Source: an uncultured Selenomonadales bacterium (lineage in GTDB: Bacteria; Bacillota; Negativicutes; Selenomonadales; Selenomonadaceae). From it: a DNA stretch of 10,487 nucleotides. Every line of letters starts with the position of its first letter. Positions within the stretch are counted from its first letter, which is position 1. The DNA is taken from assembly GCA_937877545.1 (NCBI GenBank), contig CALFJE010000033.1, positions 1-10,487 on the forward strand, read 5' to 3'. Shown here in pieces: positions 1-5,905 of the stretch. A program made the position numbers and the translations under genes. The notes under the pieces were generated by a model, which searched no databases, was not told where the DNA came from, and worked only from the letters and a program-made list of their open reading frames with translations.

Positions 1-27
1 GGCAACGGCTGAGCTGTTCGCGGCGGC
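1..27 (+). repeat. Near-exact copy of an internal mtaB segment at the left edge
   Basis: Positions 1-27 match 112-138 inside mtaB at 26 of 27 bases; the only difference is C at 6 against T at 117. The offset is 111 bp, a whole number of codons, and the copy is in the mtaB frame. It reads A-T-A-E-L-F-A-A-A, then TGA at 29-31, where mtaB reads A-M-A-E-L-F-A-A-A-G. It is either the end of an upstream gene or the remnant of a partial tandem duplication of the mtaB 5' end. The sequence before position 1 is needed to decide. Confidence 0.75.
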
Positions 28-49
28 TTGAACAATGCGGTGATTCATT

Positions 50-1345
50 ATGAAAGCATGTAAAGTATTCTTCCAAACGCTGGGCTGCAAGGTCAATCAA
101 TACGAATCGGAGGCAATGGCTGAGCTGTTCGCGGCGGCGGGCTATCCTTTGGCGGCGGACATATCCGAGGCGTCAATCGTCGTCGTGAACACGTGCACGG
201 TTACGGCGGTGAGTTCGCAAAAGTCGCGGCAGATGATTCGGCGAGCGGCGGGCGCGAATCCCAATGCTGTGTTGGCGGTCGTGGGTTGCTACGCGCAGAG
301 CGAGCCTGAAGTCGTGGCGGCGATTGACGGCGTGGACGTGATAATCGGCACCAAGGACAGGACGCGTATCGTTGAGCTGGTCGAGGCGGCACTCCAAAGA
401 CGCGAGCAGATTTTGCAAGTCGGCAATGTTGAAGAAATCGGCGCGTTCGAGGAGTTGCCGCACGCTCCGCACAGGACGCGAGCCTTCCTTAAGATTGAGG
501 ACGGTTGCAACAACTTCTGCGCCTATTGCATAATCCCCTACGTTCGCGGGCGCGTGAGGAGCCGTCCCCTTGAGAGCATTCGTACAGAGAGCCTTGCGCT
601 TGCGGCGGCGGGCTACAAGGAGCTTGTCTTGACGGGCATTCATATCGGAGCCTACGGGCGCGACTTGAAAAACGTTACCCTCGTCGACGCAATTAAGACT
701 GTCCTCGACGCGGCTAATCCGTTGCGGCTTCGGTTGGGTTCTTTGGAGTCCGCCGAGCTGACCGACGAGCTGATTGACTTGCTTAAGGGCGACGGGCGCA
801 TTTGCAACCATGTACATTTGCCGTTGCAAGCGGGCAGCGACGCGATTTTAAAGGCGATGCGCCGCCCCTACACGACGAAAAATTTTTCGGAGCTGACGGC
901 GCGGCTGATTCGCGAAGTCCCCGACGTTTCAATCGGCACGGATTTAATAGTCGGCTTCCCCGGCGAGACGGAGGCGCATTTCGCCGAGACGCTGGAGTTC
1001 ATAAAATCGCAACCGTTCAGCAAAATTCACGTGTTCCCGTATTCGGCGCGGGCAGGGACGTTGGCGGCGACGTTGCCGAATCAAATCCCGCCGCAAATTA
1101 AAAAGCTCCGCGCAGGTTTGGCATTGGAAGTGGCACAAGCAAAGGCGCAACTGTTTTCGGAGCGGCTAATCGGCAAGACGGTCGAGATAATCGCGGAAAC
1201 GGCGGCGGGCGGGCTTGTCGACGGGCTGACCAAAAATTATGTGCGCGTCTGCGTTCCCGACAAAAATATACGGCTCGGCGCGGTCGTCAAGGTTAAGGTC
1301 GAGAAAATTTTTAAGGACGGCGTCTTTGGGGCGGCGGGCGGCTGA
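50..1345 (+). CDS. mtaB: tRNA (N6-threonylcarbamoyladenosine-37) methylthiotransferase MtaB
   Basis: This radical-SAM enzyme converts t6A to ms2t6A at position 37 of tRNAs reading ANN codons, in the cytosol. The 431-residue protein has the family's three parts. The N-terminal UPF0004 domain carries its cluster cysteines at C13 (TLGCKVNQYES), C49 (NTCTVT) and C80 (VGCYAQ). The radical-SAM motif CNNFCAYC has C153, C157 and C160, followed by IIPYVRGRVRSRP. A TRAM-like RNA-binding domain occupies roughly residues 365-425. The LGCKVNQYE opening is typical of MtaB rather than MiaB or RimO. The ATG at 50 is supported by GGTGA at 39-43 and by an in-frame TGA at 29. It has no overlap with the next gene, which has its own promoter. 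A 27-bp piece of codons 22-30 is repeated upstream at 1-27. Confidence 0.95.
   Translation: MKACKVFFQTLGCKVNQYESEAMAELFAAAGYPLAADISEASIVVVNTCTVTAVSSQKSRQMIRRAAGANPNAVLAVVGCYAQSEPEVVAAIDGVDVIIGTKDRTRIVELVEAALQRREQILQVGNVEEIGAFEELPHAPHRTRAFLKIEDGCNNFCAYCIIPYVRGRVRSRPLESIRTESLALAAAGYKELVLTGIHIGAYGRDLKNVTLVDAIKTVLDAANPLRLRLGSLESAELTDELIDLLKGDGRICNHVHLPLQAGSDAILKAMRRPYTTKNFSELTARLIREVPDVSIGTDLIVGFPGETEAHFAETLEFIKSQPFSKIHVFPYSARAGTLAATLPNQIPPQIKKLRAGLALEVAQAKAQLFSERLIGKTVEIIAETAAGGLVDGLTKNYVRVCVPDKNIRLGAVVKVKVEKIFKDGVFGAAGG
112..138 (+). repeat. Internal mtaB copy of the 27-bp direct repeat
   Basis: This is the partner of positions 1-27. It covers mtaB codons 22-30, in the first helix after the LGCKVNQYES motif. 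Similarity stops abruptly after 138, where the upstream copy runs into a stop codon. Confidence 0.75.
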
Positions 1346-1354
1346 AAGTTTTTC

Positions 1355-1384
1355 TTGTCACCGGTCGCTTTTTTGTTGTAAAAT
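1355..1384 (+). promoter_or_regulatory. Predicted sigma-A type promoter for the ireB-ruvX operon
   Basis: The -35 candidate TTGTCA (1355-1360) and -10 candidate TAAAAT (1379-1384) are 18 bp apart, in the T-rich 69-bp gap between mtaB and ireB. Each differs from consensus at one base. Transcription would begin near 1391, leaving a short leader with an SD-like AAGGGGTGAT (1402-1411) four or so bases before the ATG at 1415. I see no clear intrinsic terminator for mtaB in the gap, so read-through from upstream may add to expression. Confidence 0.6.
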
Positions 1385-1414
1385 GCGCGAAATGATTAGC
1401 AAAGGGGTGATTGG

Positions 1415-1696
1415 ATGAGCGGCGACGCGACAAAGAGCGTCGGCGACGAAACTCGCATGTTCAGCTTCGGCGTCGAGGAGAATTGTGCGCAGAAAGTCAT
1501 AAAAAACGCATACAGGGCTATGACCGAAAAGGGCTACAACCCCGTGCACCAGCTGGTCGGCTACCTGCTTAGCGGCGACCCCGCGTATGTGACAAGCCAT
1601 TTGGAGGCGCGCAGTAAGATTCGCAAGGTCGAGCGCGATGAACTTTTGGAGGAGCTGGTGCGCTCCTACCTTGAACGACTGGAGGGCAGGACTTGA
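1415..1696 (+). CDS. ireB: IreB/YrzL family regulatory phosphoprotein (UPF0297)
   Basis: This small cytosolic protein of 93 residues belongs to the IreB family, described in Enterococcus faecalis as a substrate of the PASTA Ser/Thr kinase IreK that influences cell-envelope stress and cephalosporin resistance. The family signature is very clear: EKGYNPVHQLVGYLLSGDPAYVTSH (residues 39-63, with NPVHQ for the usual NPINQ) and IRKVERDELLEELVRSYL near the C-terminus. The N-terminal DET, with Thr13, aligns with a Thr reported as phosphorylated in E. faecalis IreB. The other reported acceptor Thr, just before DET there, is Gly10 here. The N-terminus is about six residues longer than that protein. It is the first gene of the operon; its TGA overlaps the TTG start of ruvX by four bases, implying translational coupling. 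No kinase gene lies in the window. Confidence 0.93.
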   Translation: MSGDATKSVGDETRMFSFGVEENCAQKVIKNAYRAMTEKGYNPVHQLVGYLLSGDPAYVTSHLEARSKIRKVERDELLEELVRSYLERLEGRT

Positions 1697-2109
1697 GGGC
1701 ATTGGCTCTTGACATTGGCGACAAGACAATCGGCGTGGCGGCCAGTGATTTGCTCGGACTGACCGCGCAGGGCGTCGAGACCATTCGCCGCACGTCGAAC
1801 AAAAACGACTTGGGGCGGCTCGGCGAATTGGTTGCGCAATACGAGGCGGCGACGTTCGTTATCGGCTTGCCAAAGAATATGGACGGCACCGAGGGTGAAC
1901 GTTGCGAACAGGTGAGGAAATTTGCGGCAAAACTTGGCGCGGCGTTCCCCGACGTCAAACAGATTTTTTGGGACGAACGCCTTAGCACCGTGGCGGCGAC
2001 GCGTTCACTGCTTGAGGCGGATTTGAGCCGTCGCAAACGCAAGAAAGTTATCGACAAAATGGCGGCAGTCTACATCTTGCAAGGCTGGCTGGATTCGATT
2101 AGGAATTAG
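1693..2109 (+). CDS. ruvX: Putative pre-16S rRNA nuclease / Holliday junction resolvase-like RuvX (YqgF)
   Basis: This RNase H-fold nuclease of 138 residues, the usual family length, is implicated in 16S rRNA 5'-end maturation and in Holliday junction processing. Visible motifs are ALDIGDKTIGVA (catalytic Asp7), FVIGLPKNMDGTEGERC (residues 55-71), FWDERLSTVAA (Asp94, Glu95) and KKVIDKMAAVYILQGWLD (Asp121). The start is TTG at 1693, overlapping the ireB stop by four bases. No ATG or GTG would preserve the ALDIG motif, so TTG is well supported, with GGAGGG at 1681-1686 as an SD-like element. The last residues I-R-N and the TAG stop are written by units of the heptanucleotide repeat starting at 2098, so the C-terminal tail seems to have been set by the repeat. 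Confidence 0.93.
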   Translation: MRALALDIGDKTIGVAASDLLGLTAQGVETIRRTSNKNDLGRLGELVAQYEAATFVIGLPKNMDGTEGERCEQVRKFAAKLGAAFPDVKQIFWDERLSTVAATRSLLEADLSRRKRKKVIDKMAAVYILQGWLDSIRN

Positions 2110-2132
2110 GAATGAGGAATGAGGGATTTGGA
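2098..2132 (+). repeat. Degenerate heptanucleotide tandem repeat spanning the ruvX stop and DUF1292 start
   Basis: Five consecutive 7-mers can be read: ATTAGGA (2098), ATTAGGA (2105), ATGAGGA (2112), ATGAGGG (2119) and ATTTGGA (2126). The second unit holds the ruvX TAG stop (2107-2109). Its AGG and the next unit's GAGG are the only SD-like sequences before the next gene. The fourth unit starts with that gene's ATG (2119). The 17 bases at 2097-2113 are identical to 7543-7559 downstream of efp. Confidence 0.85.
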
Positions 2133-2448
2133 ATTGGATAAACGCAACGAGGAATTTTTGGACGACGATGTTGTAATTGAAATGACCGACGAGGACGGCA
2201 ACGTCTTTTATTATGTGCAGGAGCTGATTATCCCCGTCGACGGCGAGGAATATGCTCTGCTTGTCGAAGTCAAGGACGAGGAGCACGAACACGCCGAGGG
2301 TTGCGACTGCGGTTGCGAGGACGACGACGTTATCATAGCCAAAATAGTTGTCAACGCGGACGGCGAGGAGGAATACATCGAGCCGACAGATGAGGAGTTC
2401 GAGAAAGTTCAGAAGGCTTACGATAAACTTTTGGATGAGGAAGAATGA
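2119..2448 (+). CDS. DUF1292 (YrzB family) acidic protein
   Basis: This 109-residue, strongly acidic protein belongs to the DUF1292 family, which sits between ruvX and mltG in Firmicutes; its biochemical role is unknown. The core is recognisable as EMTDEDGNVFYYVQELIIPV followed by DGEEYALLVEV (residues 21-51). An insert at residues 55-70 is rich in metal-binding residues: H56, H58, C62, C64 and C66, then an Asp run. The ATG at 2119 lies inside the heptanucleotide repeat, and the first seven codons (MRDLELD) read through degenerate repeat units. A purine-rich AGGAATGAGG just before it could serve as SD, though spacing is ambiguous. The next plausible start, M22, would cut into the domain. It overlaps mltG by four bases (ATGA). 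Confidence 0.88.
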   Translation: MRDLELDKRNEEFLDDDVVIEMTDEDGNVFYYVQELIIPVDGEEYALLVEVKDEEHEHAEGCDCGCEDDDVIIAKIVVNADGEEEYIEPTDEEFEKVQKAYDKLLDEEE

Positions 2449-3626
2449 GCAAGCCCGACGATAAACACACGGAAATTGACCGCGACAAAGACACCTTCGA
2501 GCTAAAACTCCCGCCGCGCCGCGAAAGCCGTAAATCTTTTTTTGACAAGTTCAGCTTTTCCCCCGGCGACTTGCTGGAGGAAATATCGTGGCGATACGTG
2601 CGCAACGTGGCGGGGGCAGTATTTTTTTGTATCGTGGCGGTGGGCGCGGTGTTGGTGTTCGTTGACCCGTCGGTAGTGCCAATCGAAACGGCGACGACCG
2701 TCGAGACCGAGACCGAAACGCCGACCGTCGAGGAAAAACGCGTCCACATAAAAATCCGCGAAGGATTGACGACCTCCGAGATAGCCGACAAATTAGCGGA
2801 AAAGGGCGTTATCGACAGCGCGTTGAAGTTCCGTCTGCTTGCCCGTCTGCGCGGCTACGACGATAAGCTCCGCCCCGGTGCCTACACTTTTACGGCGGGC
2901 ATGACCGATGATGACGTTTTTGCCAAATTGCTTGTCGGCGAGAAAAAGCTGATTCGTTTCACGATACCCGAAGGCTTCGGCGTCAAGGAGATAGCGGCGC
3001 GGCTCTACAGCATGGATTTGGCGGATAAGGACGAATTCCTCAAGGCGGCGGAGGACTTCGCGCCCTATGACTACATGCGCAAGCGGCGTGATGTATTCTT
3101 CGCGGCGGAGGGCTTTCTCTTCCCCGATACCTACACCGTCGAAAACGATATGGAAATTGACGAGCTGTTGGTTTTGATGTCCAAGACGTTCGACGAACGC
3201 TTAACGCCCGAAATGCGCACGCAAGCCAAGGAAATGGGCTTGTCGGTTTACGATTTGATAACGCTGGCGTCGTTGGTGGAGCGCGAAGTGCGTTTCCCCG
3301 AAGACCGCCCGATAGTCGCGCAAGTCTTCCTCAAGCGGCTCAAATTGAACATGCCGCTTCAAACCGACGCGACGTTGCAATACCTCATGGAGACGCCAAA
3401 GGAAGATTTATCAATCGAGGACACGCAAATCGATTCGCCGTACAACACCTATCAGCATACGGGCTTGCCGCCGGGACCGATAGCCAGTCCGGGCATGGCG
3501 TCGATTGAAGCCATCCTGCACCCCGCCGAGACCGATTTTCTGTACTTCGTGGCGGACAGGCGCGGGCATAATCATTACGCCTTCACTTACGAGGAGCATT
3601 TAAATCTTGTCAATCAATATCGCTAA
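2445..3626 (+). CDS. mltG: Endolytic transglycosylase MltG (YceG-like)
   Basis: This membrane-anchored lytic transglycosylase cleaves nascent peptidoglycan and is thought to end glycan strand elongation. The 393-residue protein has a charged cytoplasmic N-terminus (1-50), one transmembrane helix (about 54-74) and a Thr/Glu-rich linker (about 80-98). A LysM-like region follows (EGLTTSEIADKLAEKGVI, 106-123), then the YceG catalytic domain with EGFLFPDTY (222-230), LASLVERE (274-281), LQTDATLQY (305-313) and SPYNTYQHTGLPPGPIASPG (331-350). Glu279 in LVERE aligns with the catalytic Glu of E. coli MltG (E218). The ATG at 2445 overlaps the DUF1292 stop, with GAGGAAG at 2437-2443 as SD. The 3' end overlaps the next gene's TTG start by 20 bases. 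Confidence 0.95.
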   Translation: MSKPDDKHTEIDRDKDTFELKLPPRRESRKSFFDKFSFSPGDLLEEISWRYVRNVAGAVFFCIVAVGAVLVFVDPSVVPIETATTVETETETPTVEEKRVHIKIREGLTTSEIADKLAEKGVIDSALKFRLLARLRGYDDKLRPGAYTFTAGMTDDDVFAKLLVGEKKLIRFTIPEGFGVKEIAARLYSMDLADKDEFLKAAEDFAPYDYMRKRRDVFFAAEGFLFPDTYTVENDMEIDELLVLMSKTFDERLTPEMRTQAKEMGLSVYDLITLASLVEREVRFPEDRPIVAQVFLKRLKLNMPLQTDATLQYLMETPKEDLSIEDTQIDSPYNTYQHTGLPPGPIASPGMASIEAILHPAETDFLYFVADRRGHNHYAFTYEEHLNLVNQYR

Positions 3627-4818
3627 ACCCGAACTCCTTGCACCGGCGGGGAATTTTGAAAAGTTGCAAGCCGCGCTGATTTACGGGGCGGACGCCGTTT
3701 ACTTCGGCGGGAAGAATTTCAGCCTCCGCGCCTACGGTGACAACTTTGACTCCGCGCAGATTCTTCAAGCCGTCGAATTCACGCACGCGCTCGGCAAAAA
3801 GATTTACGCCGCCGTCAACGTCTTCGCGCACAACGCCGACCTCGCCGCGCTTGCCGACTATCTTAAATTTCTGGACACGGCGGGCGTCGACGCGATATTG
3901 GTTTCGGATTTGGGCGTCTTGGCTTTGGCGCGGGAGCTTACCGATTTGAACATTCACGTCAGCACTCAAGCCAACGTCACGAATTGGCGGGCGGCTCAGC
4001 TTTTCAGCGACCTGGGCGCGACGCGAATCGTCCTTGCCCGCGAATTAACCTGCGCGGAAATTTCGGAGTTTAAGCGACACTGCGTGGCGGAGCTGGAAAT
4101 ATTCATCCACGGCGCGATGTGTATATCGTATTCGGGGCGGTGTTGGCTGTCGAAGTATTTGACGGGGCGCGACGCCAATCGGGGCGCGTGTACGCACTCC
4201 TGCCGCTGGAAATATAATCTGGTTGAGGAAACCCGCGCAGGCGAATACTTCCCCGTCGGCGAGGACGAGCGCGGCTCCTACGTCATGAACTCCAAAGATT
4301 TATGCTTGTTGCCGCACCTCGACCGTGTGATTCAAAGCGGCGTTGCCAGCCTTAAGATTGAAGGGCGCATGAAGAGCGTTAATTACGTGGCGGGCGTCGT
4401 CAAGGTTTATCGGGCGGCGATTGATTCATACTTCGCGGGCGACTTTAAAATTCGCGACGAGTGGCTTGCGGAGCTTGATAAGGTGGCGCATCGACCCTAC
4501 ACGACGGGCTTTTTCCTCGGCGACGGCAAACCGACCGAAATTCACGACACCTCCAAGCCGAGCCGTTCGGCTAATTTTTTGGGCATAGTCCGCGCCTTCG
4601 ACGCAAGCACCATGACGGCAACGATTGAACAGCGCGGCAAGTTTGAATCGGGCGAGCGCGTGGAATTCCTTCAGCCGACGGGCAAAACCTTTTCGCAAGT
4701 GATAACGTCAATGCGCGACGCGGACGGGCTTGAAATATCCGCCGCCCCGCACGCTCAACAAGTCGTGACAATCCCCGTCGACAAGCCTGTAGAAATTTGG
4801 TCATTGATGAGGAGTTGA
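3607..4818 (+). CDS. U32 family protein, probable tRNA 5-hydroxyuridine synthase (TrhP/YrrO-like)
   Basis: This is annotated by tradition as a collagenase-like U32 peptidase. Characterised relatives (E. coli TrhP/YegQ, B. subtilis YrrN/YrrO) hydroxylate wobble U34 of tRNA using prephenate and an iron-sulfur cluster, and its place right after mltG matches yrrN-yrrO. Motifs are KPELLAPAGN (7-16), GADAVYFGGKNFSLRA (27-42), the U32 signature EIFIHGAMCISYSGRCWLS (164-182) and GRDANRGACTHSCRW (187-201). Cysteines C172, C179, C195, C199 and C233 are candidates for cluster ligands. A beta-rich C-terminal domain covers about 322-400. The 403-residue length fits the single-gene YrrO/YegQ type. The start is TTG at 3607, with GAGGAG at 3591-3596; it overlaps mltG, and no other start keeps the conserved N-terminus. 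Substrate is inferred, not shown. Confidence 0.88.
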   Translation: MSINIAKPELLAPAGNFEKLQAALIYGADAVYFGGKNFSLRAYGDNFDSAQILQAVEFTHALGKKIYAAVNVFAHNADLAALADYLKFLDTAGVDAILVSDLGVLALARELTDLNIHVSTQANVTNWRAAQLFSDLGATRIVLARELTCAEISEFKRHCVAELEIFIHGAMCISYSGRCWLSKYLTGRDANRGACTHSCRWKYNLVEETRAGEYFPVGEDERGSYVMNSKDLCLLPHLDRVIQSGVASLKIEGRMKSVNYVAGVVKVYRAAIDSYFAGDFKIRDEWLAELDKVAHRPYTTGFFLGDGKPTEIHDTSKPSRSANFLGIVRAFDASTMTATIEQRGKFESGERVEFLQPTGKTFSQVITSMRDADGLEISAAPHAQQVVTIPVDKPVEIWSLMRS

Positions 4819-4823
4819 GGATT

Positions 4824-5171
4824 ATGAGCTTCTGGAGAAATATCTTCGGCGGCGCGGACGAGGACGCCGAGACTGTCGAGCCGGTCAACTTGGAAAATGC
4901 CGTACGTGTGGCGGGTCGAGCCGAGGGTCGTGTTCAAGGCGTCGGCTTCCGCTTTTTCGTACAGAGTTCGGCTAAGCCGCTGAGCATTACCGGCTGGGTC
5001 AAGAATATGAGCGACGGCTCCGTCACCATGGAGTTGCAGGGCGAGCCGCAAAAAGTTGACTTCCTTATCGCCAAAATTCAGCGCGGCAACGATTGGATTA
5101 AAGTCACGAATTTCACGCGGAGCGATTTGCCCGTCGTCGAGGGGGAAAATAAATTTGCAATCAGATACTGA
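4824..5171 (+). CDS. Acylphosphatase, first (intact) copy with N-terminal extension
   Basis: This small cytosolic enzyme hydrolyses acyl phosphates such as acetyl phosphate or carbamoyl phosphate. The core is typical: GRVQGVGFRFFV holds the phosphate-binding loop and catalytic Arg43, and ITGWVKNMSDGSVTMELQG holds catalytic Asn61. The protein is 115 residues against about 90 for the family because of an acidic leader with three aromatics (about residues 1-27) before the domain. The ATG at 4824 is chosen over an in-frame TTG at 4797 because AGGAG at 4810-4814 is well spaced for it and the TTG would lie inside the previous gene. It follows the U32 gene by 5 bp. The following 255 bp repeat its core at a constant 274-bp offset. 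Confidence 0.92.
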   Translation: MSFWRNIFGGADEDAETVEPVNLENAVRVAGRAEGRVQGVGFRFFVQSSAKPLSITGWVKNMSDGSVTMELQGEPQKVDFLIAKIQRGNDWIKVTNFTRSDLPVVEGENKFAIRY

Positions 5172-5175
5172 CATC

Positions 5176-5445
5176 GTGCGCAAGGCGTGACGAGCCGAGG
5201 GGCGCGTTCAAGGCGTCGGCTTTAGGGTTTTTGTTCGGACTTTGGCTAAAGCTTTCGGCGTGACGGGCTGGGTTAAAAATATGCGCGACGGCTCCGTCAC
5301 CATGGAATTGCAGGGCGAGGCTGAGGTTGTCGAACGCCTTATCGCCGAGATTAAAAAGGGCGACGCCTGGATTCGCGTCAACAACTTTGAGGCGGCGGAT
5401 TTGCCCGTCGTCGAGGGGGAGGATAAATTTGCCATCAGATACTGA
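5176..5445 (+). pseudogene. Second tandem acylphosphatase copy, interrupted by an early in-frame TGA
   Basis: From 5191 to the TGA at 5443-5445 this frame aligns without gaps to the first copy (4917-5171), with about 59 of 84 residues identical. It keeps GRVQGVGFR with the catalytic Arg and TGWVKNMRDGSVTMELQG with the catalytic Asn. The natural start is GTG at 5176, giving a canonical 89-residue enzyme, but the fifth codon is TGA (5188-5190) where the first copy has Gly31 (GGT). A single GGA-to-TGA change would explain it. The only NTG start between that stop and the conserved Asn is TTG at 5242, which would lose the phosphate loop and Arg. No other stop or frameshift is present, so the break is recent, an assembly or read error, or tolerated. 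No good SD precedes the GTG. Confidence 0.75.
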
Positions 5446-5449
5446 GGGC

Positions 5450-5905
5450 GTGAACGTCAAACGGATATTGGTCTTGAACGGACCGAATTTGAACTTGCTG
5501 GGCACGCGGGAGCCGGAGATTTACGGGCGGACGACGCTGGGCGACATAAACGAGTTGTTGCGGGCGCGGGCAAAGGCGGCGGGCGTCGACGCGATAGACT
5601 TCCTGCAGTCGAATTACGAGGGCGAATTGGTCGAGGCAATTCAAAAAGCTCGCGGGCGTTACGATTGCATTCTGCTCAACGCGGGCGCATTGACGCACTA
5701 CAGCATAGCTCTGCGCGACGCCATTGCCTCCGTACCCGTTCCCGTCATCGAGTTGCACTTGTCGAACATTCACCGCCGCGAGGAGTTTCGGCGCACGTCG
5801 GTTATCGCGCCGGTGGTTGTCGGGCAGATTTGCGGCTTCGGCGTCGACAGCTACATTGCCGCGCTTGACATTGCCATTCGCCGCCTGCAGAAGGATACCA
5901 AATGA
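5450..5905 (+). CDS. aroQ: 3-dehydroquinate dehydratase, type II
   Basis: This cytosolic shikimate-pathway enzyme dehydrates 3-dehydroquinate to 3-dehydroshikimate through an enolate; the type II enzyme is a dodecamer. At 151 residues it has the family's normal length. Active-site elements are all present: LVLNGPNLNLLGTREPEIYG (N13, R20, catalytic Y25), FLQSNYEGEL (51-60), ILLNAGALTHYS (N77, H83), VIELHLSNIHRREEFRRTS (E101, H103, R114). The GTG at 5450 is four bases after the broken acylphosphatase and gives the standard N-terminus. An in-frame ATG at 5327 lies inside the acylphosphatase repeat and would add 41 unrelated residues. The GTG sits at the same distance after a TCAGATACTGA string as the GTG of the broken copy does after the first copy. 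It overlaps the next gene by four bases. Confidence 0.95.
   Translation: MNVKRILVLNGPNLNLLGTREPEIYGRTTLGDINELLRARAKAAGVDAIDFLQSNYEGELVEAIQKARGRYDCILLNAGALTHYSIALRDAIASVPVPVIELHLSNIHRREEFRRTSVIAPVVVGQICGFGVDSYIAALDIAIRRLQKDTK

Noticed and set aside
173..829. 218-residue antisense frame opposite mtaB, and similar long antisense frames (for example 5435-5773, 3610-3969)
   Set aside because: They mirror strongly biased codons of conserved genes, show no domain resemblance and have no SD; they are shadows.
1346..1380. Intrinsic terminator for mtaB in the T-rich gap
   Set aside because: The T runs are not preceded by a stable inverted repeat; ACCGGT is only a 6-bp palindrome.
4797..4823. TTG 4797 as acylphosphatase start
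   Set aside because: It lies inside the U32 gene without a suitable SD, whereas ATG 4824 has AGGAG at proper spacing.
5188..5190. TGA in the second acylphosphatase as selenocysteine or a reassigned Gly codon
   Set aside because: The aligned residue is Gly, not Cys; I see no SECIS-like hairpin with a GGU loop just downstream; and other genes here end at TGA (mtaB, ireB, efp), so the codon is not generally reassigned.
5242..5445. 67-residue frame starting at TTG 5242 as a functional short acylphosphatase
   Set aside because: It lacks the GRVQGVGFR phosphate loop and catalytic Arg; it is the downstream part of the broken copy.
5327..5449. Upstream ATG 5327 start for aroQ
   Set aside because: It would add 41 residues read out of frame through the acylphosphatase copy; the type II dehydroquinase family begins just before LVLNGPNLN, matching GTG 5450.
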